From: Cavia porcellus
Lineage: Eukaryota > Chordata > Mammalia > Rodentia > Caviidae
Assembly: GCF_034190915.1 (NCBI RefSeq)
Contig: NW_026947484.1
Span: 143,628,982-143,692,981 of the forward strand
Reading direction: 5' to 3'
Length of the DNA stretch: 64,000 bases
Shown piece after piece: positions 22,923-33,107 of this stretch. Both the position numbers and the translations under genes were made by a program. Numbering within the stretch: the first letter of the stretch is position 1; every line of letters begins with the position of its first letter. Under the pieces are notes generated by a model, which searched no databases, had not been told where the DNA came from, and saw only the letters and a list, made by a program, of their open reading frames with translations.

Positions 22923-23894
22923 AGTATTATTAGCAAGAGGGTTTTTCCCTAACCCTTGTCTACTTAAAATTTATTTTTGAGCACTCCAATTCAATTTTAA
23001 TTAGAGAGTTTCTTAATCTTGATGATCTAAGGCATGCTTGAGTTTTCCATCTCTCCTTGCCAACCTGCATCTTTGGGTCATTATATTTGTCCTTAGTTGC
23101 TGACTCCATACTGCGCTTTCTATGGGAGTGGGCATTCTGTCCTTGGAAGATGACTTGTAGCCATAGTCTAAGCTGTCTGTCACTGGATCTCTTTCCTCTA
23201 AGCTTCTAGTTTGCTGCCTTAAATAATCTCATTTTGAATCACAACCAGGGCTGTCATTTCCTAATAGCTGAGGTTTATATAAAAGTATATAAACAGGGAT
23301 TTTGTTACACCTTTGATCCAGTTTTAAATCTATTCATTTGTGTCATGCTTGAAGGACCAACTCACTAACATAAAACACAGTTTTGTGAGCACAGAATAAA
23401 ATGTTTTCTCCCCAGATAGTTCTTCTGATAAGGTTCCTGATTTGAACTGTGGTGTCAGTGTTTACCTAAAGCCCTGATGGGATTGCAAAGCATTCTCTTG
23501 AAGGAATTACTTAGCTGTAAAAATGTGTTCTTGTAGAACTCAAGTTTAATGGCCTCACTCACCATACCATTGGATAATTTCCTTTTAAGTCCTTCCACAG
23601 GGATGAGTCACCAAACGAATAACTCACTAAATTTGAACTCCTACAGATGAAGGCTCATTTTGAATATACTTTCTAGTCTTAGCTCCTATTAGAATCAAAC
23701 ATTATAAATGGTTTTTGGAGTAAAATTACTGTGTACTACAAAACAGACCAAATTATTCCAGGCAGCATGATCTGGGAAGAATTGAAGTATAATCCTGCAA
23801 TGTGACTACTCTGCATTTAGCCTACTCTGAGCACCGGCCATATAAGAAATGTGAAAATGAGAATTAAAGATCTACTATGGCGGTGGAGTTGGGA
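22923..23894. other. No gene seen; single-copy-looking DNA
   Basis: No exon or repeat that I can support. Confidence 0.45.
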
Positions 23895-24125
23895 GAGAAA
23901 TGTATTTTTATGTGTCTACTGTACATTAGCTTCATATTCTTGACTTAGTTCATTTAATCTTAAAATCGTCTCTTGGAGTAAGCATTGTCATCCATATTTT
24001 ATAAAGAACAAAGGTTAAGAGAGGTGAAAGACTTCTCTGAAGTCACATACATGAAAGTGACAAGGTTCGGGTTGGAATACGGCTGTCTGGTTTCAAATCC
24101 TCTAGTATTTCCACTTTGCCATGTT
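23895..24125 (+). repeat. MIR SINE
   Basis: A clear MIR order: CATTTAATCTTAAAATCGTC, CATCCATATTTTATAAAGAA, GGTTAAGAGAGGTGAAAGAC, AAGTCACATACATGAAAGTG, then a GGTTCGGGTTGGAATACGGC-type end. Confidence 0.8.
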
Positions 24126-24397
24126 GCCGCCCACTCTGGGGATTTAATTACAATCCTGTAAAGGAGAAAAGAAGAGAATAGACTGGTGGCAGGATAATCT
24201 ATCATAACCATTATATGAGATGAATGAGAAGTGCCAAAGGGTCCCAAGGAAGGGTCTGTCTTTACTGTGGCATTTGCCTTTTCCTTTCTTCATCTGCTCT
24301 TTAGGGAATATTGTTTTTCCCAACTGGTGTGTCTCTCTACCAAGCAATAATTGTTGCCTAATAAAAAACCGAGTCCTTAGATTACTTACTATTTTCT

Positions 24398-25394
24398 TTT
24401 TTTTTTTTTCATTTTTCTAAAATTTTATTTAAGGAGAAAAAGAAAAAAAAAGCAGAAAAATGATGCAAGTTATACAGAATTTCGAAAAAATAAATAGTAG
24501 GAAATCACTAGTTAATAGCTTACATATTGTCATCTTAGAAATAGTTGTTCAAGTTACAAAATTAAATCATATAAAGTGGACATTCAAACAGTGAGACTGC
24601 AAACAGTTCTGTTCAATAATCCAACAAAACTCAGTAATATGGTTATCTATCTTATACACTTAAATGTACATGCAGTTATATCCTTTAGCACTTTCTTTCC
24701 TCTCTTTTGTACAATGACAATTACACATTTTGGGTTTTATTACTCCCACAGTTCTTACTACTTTTTTTTGAAGAGAGTAAAACCAAATGTGACATTAACA
24801 GAACAGAGTCAGTCAAATCAAAAGGATGGACATAATATATAATGTAAAAACATAATACAAGGTGATCAACAATGGTTACCATAATGCCTCTTGTTATCTT
24901 AAAAAGAATTGTCTATATCATCAATTATAATAAAATTGAACAAAATAGTAAAGAACAAAACCAATAAAACCAAAACATTTGAGACATTACAAGTCTTCAA
25001 AAGAAAATAAAGTCAACCAGAATGGGCGTCATGAAGAATCTTATTGTCTTCACAGTTGTTGCCTATACTTTCGAACTTGGTACTATCAAGCAAAACAGAA
25101 TAGAGGAAAATCAGTCAAAAACAAGATGGTGAGAGCAATACAGGGTTTCAAATTAAGTTAATAGGAAATCAAAGTGGGTTACTATAATATGTCCTGCTAT
25201 TTTTTATTTATTTTTCCCTTAATTAAAAGGATAAAAATAAAAAAGTAAATAATAAAAAAAGGAGATTGAGATAAAAGAGGGCATAACAACAAAACAGTGC
25301 AGGTCAAAACATAACCATTTAAGCAAAATAGTGTTTCACCACAAGACAATAAAAGTAGTTACCAGAGTGTCTGTTTCCTTGAAATCTTTGTAGA
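24398..25394 (-). mobile_element. HAL1-like element, 5'-truncated, with TSD
   Basis: Antisense copy of about 1.0 kb starting with a T tract (24,398-24,409). The duplication TTACTATTTTCT flanks it at 24,386-24,397 and 25,395-25,406. The left copy carries an extra TTAC, so the original TSD may have been about 16 bp. It carries the tail landmarks ATTGTCATCTTAGAAATAGT, CATTTTGGGTTTTATTACTC, GGTTACCATAATGCCTCTTG and TTTTTCCCTTAATTAAAAGG, and aligns with 59,497-60,535. The truncation point is just before the loxP-like half-site present in the longer copies. Confidence 0.9.
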
Positions 25395-25406
25395 TTACTA
25401 TTTTCT

Positions 25407-27579
25407 AGATCTTTTCTAGACTGATTTCCCTCCCATAGACTGATGACCCTTTTTTTCTCTGCACCAAGTGTTACTCTTCAAACTTGTGTGGAATTCACTT
25501 TCTGGGAACTCTTCCTTTAACAGAATTAGTACCACCTTCTTTCCTTTCTCTTTGGATAATGCTCATGTACCTATGTGATGTTTGTTACCTATTGTCTAGC
25601 ATGACAGAGTTTCCTGAAAGCAGGTCAAACTGTATTTTTCTTTGGAATTTGGACACTTCTGGGCATATCCATCATACTATTAAAGAGGACCTGATAGAAG
25701 ACCACTTATCAGAGAGATGAAGAAATCTCTTTTGGGAGCAGGGATAAGGTTGGGGAAGACAGAGAATCAGATACTATATCCTCATACCATCCTTCGTCTA
25801 GTAGAAAGATGAGGTTTCTTGGAGTTTGGCCTTTTTTTTTCTTTCTGCCCCTGTTCAGTCATATTTGTGTCAAAAGGTGGAACAAGGAAGAGGACAGAAT
25901 TAAAACATGTGAAAATGGTTTTTTATATAAACTTTCTGAGATTTTTGGAAGAAGAAGATAGTATTGCTTGAGCGCAGCCTTGAGGGTGACATAGAGCGTG
26001 GTGTGGCTCTGTGGCACTGTGCACTGTGGAGATCACTGCCAGGCTCTGGGTCGTCACAGACGTCAGTACAGCACCTCTGTGGCTGAGGCCTGCTGGTTCC
26101 ATGATGAGAAGTCCACGGTTTCAAACACATGATGTATCCTCTGTAGGCAAAGGGGACATCTCCCAAATGAATACACTTCTTCCTTTCAAATCTGTATAGA
26201 TTGTTACAATTAATAATATAAATTTTAAAAAAGGATTTCTGAGTTCATACTCATGCATCATTTTGTGTTTTTTTTCAAATAACAGACACTTAGCAGTACC
26301 TATGTTTAAATGAATTTGGGCAAATATGGAACTTTCTAATGTTGAAAAGGTGTTCCCATACTCACAGAGGCTGTAACTCTTGAGGGGTGGAGCTAGTGAC
26401 ATCTGGTGGTGACAGCTCCTACCAGACTCATCAGCTCTGTGAGCTCTGTTAGCTCTACTGGCTCCTCTTTCCACTTAATGCACAAGTTTTGGTGCTGAGC
26501 ATTCAGTAAGTCAGTACTGAATGAGTAAATAAATTTTGGGCTGGAAGTGTCTGTGCCTTCTGAAACTTCATTCTGATTTATTATACAAAATTCTAAGTAT
26601 AGTCCAATCTCCAAAGAAACAAGAAAAAACAAAACCCCCAAAACAAAAACCAAAACAAACAAACACAACAAAAAAACCCAGAAATATTTGCCAGTTTTCA
26701 TTCTGTTGGTCCATGTACAGTGACTGTTTAAGCCACTAGATGTGGCACCATGTGACTTTTAGCTCTTTCCTCAAATCAAAATGACCATGAAAGGTGAATA
26801 TTTTGTATTAATTTAGAATACTGAGCCCCAAGAGTACAACTAAAGACACAAAAGAGGATTTTGGGAAGTATTTCAGGAAGTGGCAAAAACAATGCAGTAA
26901 GTGTGTTTGAAGTTAGGGGATATTTTTTCTGAAAGGGATTAATGATAATGTGTCTTTTACTGTAATGAATTAAAAAAATTAAATTTACCATAATTTTCAA
27001 TCATGCTTTTGGTCATATTGTGATGACAAATTTTTCAGTAGTATAATTATGTGCACCTGCTCACATAATGGTATATGAACTCGTTCCCATCCAATAAATC
27101 AGCTGAAATGGTAAGTTTAATTTAGTGCACTTCACTTGTGGCTTCACAATAAACCTTAATATACCGCAAGAAAAAAATGACTCATGTCTTTTGAGTTTCT
27201 TTTCCTAAGTTTAAAATGTAACTTTAATTTTGATTGAAAATAAGATGCCTCCACTATTGAAATCTTCAAAGGGGATAAATTATATATGTAGAATGATTTT
27301 AATTGAACCAGTTTCTGTAAAGAGGTATCAGTTTTGGTGGTGACATGAACCAGGACTTCTAATCTACTTTTGCATGTGGGCCTGAGATATTTTTCCAAAC
27401 TCCATGGGGAAGATCAATACTGACAGTTCTTTTAAAACTTTCTTTCTTCCTCACTTCTCAGTAACTAGGCAAGCTCTAATTCATAAACACTCAATTTACA
27501 CTCATGCTATTGAAACATCATGAGGAAGGGATATTAGGAGAAAGTGAAATCATGAAATTCAAAAAGAATCCCAGGCGAT
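25407..27579. other. No gene seen; single-copy-looking DNA with low-complexity tracts
   Basis: Contains an A/C-rich low-complexity run (26,619-26,682) and a locally GC-richer patch (25,970-26,150) whose ORFs I cannot assign. A CTCF-core-like CCACCAGATG lies on the minus strand at 26,400-26,409. Confidence 0.4.
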
Positions 27580-27732
27580 TCAAGATGAAAGGAAGTTAAA
27601 GATCATCATAGTCCAACTTACCCATTTTATTAATTTTGTAAGTTCCAAAATGTTAAGTGACTCATACAGCAACAGTTGTCTAATTAGTTCTAGAGCTGGA
27701 TCACCAGATCTTGCTGCCTCAAACCTCTGTTT
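27580..27732 (+). repeat. MIR-like SINE fragment
   Basis: The text CCAACTTACCCATTTTATTA, then ATGTTAAGTGACTCATACAG, then a TAGTTCTAGAGCTGGATC-type end follows the MIR core order. Confidence 0.55.
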
Positions 27733-27782
27733 GCTATGGTCGGTCATGTTATGTGTGAATGTATGTGTGTATATTCTTACCA

Positions 27783-27873
27783 TGTAGTCCAGGCTGGCCT
27801 TAAACTCACTATCCTCCTACTTCAGCTTCCCAAATCCTGGCATTACAGGCATGTGCCACCATGCCTGGCTTTT
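27783..27873 (-). repeat. B1 SINE fragment
   Basis: Reverse B1: GTCCAGGCTGGCCTTAAACT, then CTTCCCAAATCCTGGCATTA, CAGGCATGTGCCACCATGCC. Only the monomer part is present. Confidence 0.85.
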
Positions 27874-28437
27874 CTTTATACTTTGAATTTACCCAGGGTT
27901 TAACTTCAATGCTGTCACTTCTCCCATTGGATAATCTAATGACTGTCGGTAAAGACGTTCTCCGCCAGTCCCTCTAGTGTCTCTTTCCACATGTCACAGG
28001 AATCTGATCTTTGGGGGCAGCATCAGACAACTCCATTGCCCTCTGGCTTATGGTTGAATGTGATATGGGAAACTTGGCAGATGAGATTAATGCTTTTATT
28101 ACCATGAAGGTTGGTATTGCAAGACTTTGGTGGCTGTGTTTGTTCTGAAAATCACAGTTCCTCTTGGGAGACCCTTTCTTTTAGTTCTAGTTGTTTCTTT
28201 GGGTTCTAGTAACTGTTCCTTTTCTCTTTCCATTCAGCTCTGGCTCCTCATTTACTTGGTTCAAGATGCTTCATTTTCCCATATTGCTTCTTCTTAATGC
28301 TGTCATACATTTTAAACCATTCCTTTATTAAATTCTCTTTCATTATTCCAGTTGAGCACAAATATTTTTTCTTGATTAAAAACTGATATGACCCCTCCCC
28401 TATTACTTTATTTTTTCCTTCATAGCACAAATTGCAG
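27874..28437. other. No gene seen; single-copy-looking DNA
   Basis: No supported feature. Confidence 0.45.
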
Positions 28438-28452
28438 ACCATATTCAGTTTT

Positions 28453-28559
28453 TTTTTTTTTTTTTGTCTTTTTCATTTTTATCGGTACCGGGGATCGAAC
28501 TCAAAACCGCCTGCTTGCAAGGCAGGTGCTTATGCCGCTGAGCTAAATCCCCGGCCCCC
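28453..28559 (-). repeat. tRNA-Ala-derived ID-type SINE with 15-bp TSD
   Basis: In sense: an A-box-like TTTAGCTCAGCGGCATAAGC, an anticodon arm CCTGC-CTTGCAA-GCAGG with anticodon TGC (Ala), a B box GAGTTCGATCCCCGG, then an AAAAAGAC-type linker and A tail. It is flanked by ACCATATTCAGTTTT at 28,438-28,452 and 28,560-28,574. The near-perfect tRNA-like boxes and clean TSD indicate a recent insertion. It is not a functional tRNA gene: there is no intact acceptor stem and it has an A tail. The 67-codon ORF across it is chance. Confidence 0.93.
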
Positions 28560-29061
28560 ACCATATTCAGTTTTGAAAAATTTGTTTACTTATTATCTGG
28601 CTTCCTTAAATAGGAATTTCTATGACTTAGCATAGTACTTGATCCATAATAGGTACTCAAAAAATATTGTTTTCATGAATGAATACAGTCAAACTTTTTG
28701 TTCAAAATTATTTTTAAGATCTGTACATGAAATACTATGAAATATCATTGAAAAAATGGATGAAGATATAACTAAATAAAAGATACTATAGCATGATACA
28801 AAAACTACAATTGTTTAAATAAATATACTGCCCAAAACCGTATATAGAATCAGTGCAGTCTCTGACAAAATCCCAATGATATTCTGCAGAGAAATAGAAA
28901 AAATAATTCTTGAATTTGTATGAAAATCAGTGAAAAATGGCAAAAATGATTCTCAGAAAAACAAAGCTGGAGGTATTACACTTTCTGACTTAAAATGCTA
29001 TTCCAAAGCTATGGTAATTAAAATAGTAGAGTGCTGACAAAAGGAACAAAAAGTCAAATAG

Positions 29062-29310
29062 AAACTGGGATGAGGAAAGAATAAAGGGAAAAGGAAAAAA
29101 GCTATATATACAAGATAGTTATACTACTAATTTCTATTAGTTAATTGAAAAGAAAAGTTTGTGCTTATTTGATCAATTTTTTGTGTTCATATCTTGTAAT
29201 CTGAGCACCTGCTTTGATGGTAACTTTGCACAATGTATTAACCGTTGTTATTCTCCTACTATTTTGTTTTGAAATTTTGTATGATTGTCCTTAAAATAAA
29301 AAATAGTAGC
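29062..29310 (+). repeat. Old L1 3'UTR fragment nested in an old L1
   Basis: This matches 44,305-44,580 (GAAACTGGGATG-GGAAAG..., AGATAGTTATACT, GGTTTGTGC, ATATCTTGTAAT, TGAGCA, GTATTAACC-type text) and 43,215-43,420. It splits L1 ORF2 text at 29,040 and 29,315. Confidence 0.65.
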
Positions 29311-29429
29311 ACCAAAAAATAGTGCCAAAAATGTCAGAGACAAGACAAAACATTTTTAATCCATATTTAAAGAAATAAAAATGAATACCAAAATCAAAGA
29401 TAAAATCACAATTTAAAAATACACGTATG

Positions 29430-29431
<2 letters not shown>

Positions 29432-29462
<31 letters not shown>
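29432..29462. repeat. (GA)n microsatellite
   Basis: About 15 uninterrupted GA units. Confidence 0.97.
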
Positions 29463-29464
<2 letters not shown>

Positions 29465-30841
29465 AGCCCAGATATAAATCCAAGTATCTGAAGTCAATTA
29501 ATATTTGACAAGGACACTAAGAAAACACACTAGAAAAGCATAGTTCTTCAATAAATGGGGCTGGGAAAAATAGATTTCCAAGAGCAAAAGAATGAAAGTG
29601 GACCTTTATCTTATACCATCCACAATAATCACTTCCAAATGGATAAAAGACCAAATTTAAGGCTAAAAACTATACAGAATTCCTAGAATCAAACACTGGG
29701 AAAAGTTCTTGGATATGGGCTTTGGCAATGGTTTCTTTAGATACCTCACCAAAAGCTAAGGCTACAAAAGAAAAAATAAGTGAGAAGTACTATTGTTAAA
29801 CAAAACATCTTATACAGAGCAAAGAAAACTAACAATGAAATAAAAAAAGCTGCACACTGGGAAAAATATTTGTAAGCACATATCTGATAAGGTTTTAATA
29901 TCAAAATTCAAAGAGAATTCATATAATTCAATAGTAGAAAAACAAATAAATTGATTAAAATTGGACAAAACGTGTGAATGGACATATCTCCAAGAATGTC
30001 TAAAATTACTAGCTGGCATATAAAAAGGTGTTTAACATTAATGATCAAGGAAATTCAAAGTCAAAGACACTATAAAATATCATCTCACAACTGTTATGAT
30101 GGTTATAAAAATCCATAGATTAAAAATGGTAGCAAGAATGTGAAGGAATGGAAATTCATATCTTGTTTGGTATGTAGATTGAATAGTGACTATGAAAAAT
30201 AGTGTGGAGATTTTTAAAGGAATTAAACATAGAAATACTACATGACTCAGTAATTCCTATTGTGAACATACATCCCAAAGAAATGAAGTGGTCATCTTGT
30301 AAAAATATGTGCATTCCTGTATTCATTGCATCATCAATCACAGTAGTCAAGATATAAAATTAACTTAAGTGTACCTCAATGGATGAGTAGAAGCTGTATT
30401 GTATATAGCCTGGAGGATAGTATGTTAAGAGAAATAAATTTGACATAGAAGAAAAATACATGTGTCACTTAAAAATTTAAAATATCCACAGAAACCAAAA
30501 GAGTGATTATCAGTGGGTAGATAGTAGGGAAGGAAGAGAATGGGGAATGTAGATCAGAGGGCACCAAGTAACAGATTAATAAAATGAATGAGTCTACAGA
30601 TCTAATTCACAATACGAGGACCATAGTTTAAAAATTGTTATTTTTGGATTTACATTAATTAAGCAGATTTTAACTTATTTTATAAAACCCCAAATTTGCT
30701 AACTATGTGAAATGATGGATGTTAATTTATTTCATTATAGTAACCTTCTTGCTATCTCTATGTACCCCATACTTTCAGGCTGTATATGTTAAACAAATAC
30801 AATAAAATTTATTTTAAAAAATTTTAAAAGAAGATTCTTTG

Positions 30842-30902
30842 GCTTGGGATGTAGCTTAGTGGTAGAGTGCTTGCCTAGCACGTGTGAGGCCCTGGTACAA
30901 GA
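30842..30902 (+). repeat. ID element (classical type)
   Basis: The text CTTGGGATGTAGCTTAGTGG, then TAGAGTGCTTGCCTAGCACG, TGTGAGGCCCTGGT is the ID core. Its anticodon-arm region (GCTTGCCTAGCACG) differs from the CCTGCCTTGCAAGCAGG type at 28,453 and 55,833, so two ID subfamilies are present. Confidence 0.9.
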
Positions 30903-30905
30903 AAA

Positions 30906-31443
30906 TTCTTTCACAATGAGAATAACCCTGTAGAATCTATTAAGAATAAATCTACTTAATGGGAAATTTTAATATACTTCAAATACTCTATGGATTTCAT
31001 AGGCTTTTGTGGCTAGTAGCTACTACGTAGAGTACTGTTTCTATGGTAAAATACACTCCAGATTAATCTACTATTTTCTATTAGTTTGTAAACTTCTTGG
31101 AGTCAGGAACCAGGTAGAACTTGTCCATGGTTATATGCCTCAAAGATTTGCGCACTGCCTGCTACACAGGAAATTCTTTGTAGTAAGTTACAAACTGGTG
31201 ACTTGAGATATGTAAAAGTATGATCTCCTTCCTTTAGGGCCATAGTTTGATTGATGAGATTGACATACAAACAGAAACCATGATATAAGACAACAGGTGA
31301 TATAAGGGCGGCTGTGGGAGAAGTGCTTTCAGGATCACAGAGAAAAGCAGAGGCCAAGGAAATCTTGACAAGTGACCTGGGTGGAGAGTAAAGGGGTGAT
31401 ATTCTTGAATCTTCTGAAGCTTCTTATTCAGATATATATGTTC
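30906..31443. other. No gene seen; single-copy-looking DNA
   Basis: No supported feature. Confidence 0.45.
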
Positions 31444-31459
31444 AAAACCATGGATTCTT

Positions 31460-33091
31460 TTTTTTTAATTTAAAGAAGGATAAAATTAAACACAACAAAA
31501 CAGAACAAAGCAGAACATAAGAAAGCAATGTAAGAGACATAAATTTCAAAGCAAGACAACCAGAAATCTTCACTATCTGTGTCTTGTTTTCTTCTGAATA
31601 GTTGTCCATATCTTCACATACAGAGAATTCACACGAGACAACATAGTATAGAACTGATCTGAACAGGAAGAGGACACATTTTAAGTCTTTCAATACCAGA
31701 CAATAAGGGACGTCAACAATGACTGTCATAGTGACTCTCATTCTCTTCAAAATAGCTGTCCATATCTTCATGTATGTTGAAATTATACAAAACAAATCAG
31801 GCTAAAATCACTCTGAACAAAGAATAATAGCATTGCTGGATTTCGCAACATGACGCTATGGACTCAGCACTGGGTACTGTGGTGTCTCTCTCTTTAAAGT
31901 AGTTGTGCATTTCATGCTGCATTATATGATCAGTTTTCATAAATTGTTTATAGGTTCTATGCATGTATTATATCCTTTCTGTATTAGAGGGAAAAACAAA
32001 ACAAAGCAAGACAAACAAAAATTCCTATAAAAACATGAAATGAAAAAGTCATATAAAACCACAGTACAACGTGATCTACAATGGTTACAATGTTGTCTCT
32101 TGTTATCTTCAAAAGAATTATCTACATCATCATGTGTAGTATAATTGAATATAGCAGTACATAACAATAGTAATAAAAAAAAACATTGTAGACAGTGTAA
32201 AACTTCAAAAGCAGGTAATAATCAAACCAGAGCAGGTATCCTGGTGAATCTTGTCATCTTCAGTGTAGTTGCCTATACTCTCAGAATTGATACTATCAAT
32301 TATAACAGATTTGAATAAAATCTGTTAATACAAAACAGCAGTCTAATAAACCAGATTCAAGTAAGATCAGTCATGATAAAACAGTGTAAGTTATACAGGG
32401 CTTCAGATTAAGTTAATAGGAAATTAAGGATGATTACTATATCCTTTTATTTTTGGGTTAGCTGTCTGTGCCCTCAAATCTAGCACAAGTAGAAAAACTG
32501 GAACAGAATATAATCCATCTAAACAGAGCAGTGTGAGTAATGTGGATTTTAAGTCCTGATACACTATTAACAATATCTTCTGCTTTCTTTTTTTAGATTA
32601 TTCCTCCCCTTTCATTCCCACAGGGTGCATTGAGCATTTTGGGTTCCATCAACTCCCTCAGTTTTTAGACTGGGGAGGCAACCTGCTATTTACCTAAGTG
32701 GTTCCAAATCTTCTTGCTCCTGGACTTGAGCTCAAATTGTATTCTTTTGCCTACAAAAGCCTCAGGGTTTGCCTTCCTTATAGCTAAGTAGTTCTCTGCT
32801 GCACATAAGTATCCTGTCTTTCCAATCTATCTGCAGGTGCTGGTCGAGTTGCCCTTATGTCTCTCTGGTTCCCTGTCACATAGAGCACTGTTTTTCTCAT
32901 ATTTGATTTTTGGTCCATAAACCCTTTTTCAGGTTAATTATATTTCCTATACAGAGCAACTTGGTGGACCCTACCTCCTGATCTACTCTGCTTGTGTTTC
33001 TTTTTTAAAAAAGTGTATCAAGGCCATCTATGTTAGAGATTATAGCCAACCTTCTCTGCCTCATTTCTGCTATGCTATTTTTCTGCCATTG
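31460..33091 (-). mobile_element. HAL1-like element, older diverged copy
   Basis: Antisense tail of about 1.63 kb from a T/A-rich end (31,460) to text just 3' of the ORF1 stop (33,040-33,091, CTTCTCTGCCTCATTTCTG, as at 60,850). It is flanked by a 16-bp duplication with two mismatches: AAAACCATGGATTCTT at 31,444-31,459 and AAAACTACGGATTCTT at 33,092-33,107. It is more diverged than the 59.5-kb copy, and has an extra ~250 bp in 32,600-33,000 not seen in the other copies. That segment starts with a recognisable CATTTTGGGTTCCATCAACT variant, then diverges. Confidence 0.82.
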
Positions 33092-33107
33092 AAAACTACG
33101 GATTCTT

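Larger units (their letters stand above)
28690..30835 (+). pseudogene. Old sense L1: ORF2 C-terminal half and 3'UTR
   Basis: Degraded L1M-type element. L1 ORF2 landmarks in sense are CAAAATCCCAATGATATTCT, then AGAAAAACAAAGCTGGAGG (28,860-28,980), TTCAATAAATGGGGCTGGGA and CAAAAGAATGAAAGTGGACC (29,548-29,605), and CCTCAATGGATGAGTAGAAG (30,375). The 3' end is GTAACCTTCTTGC... to about 30,835 with an A-rich end. Numerous stops and indels. It is interrupted by another L1 3' fragment (29,062-29,310) and a GA microsatellite (29,432-29,462). Confidence 0.88.

Noticed and set aside
28453..28559. tRNA-Ala gene
   Set aside because: It has an A tail and TSD and lacks a proper acceptor stem. It is a tRNA-derived SINE.
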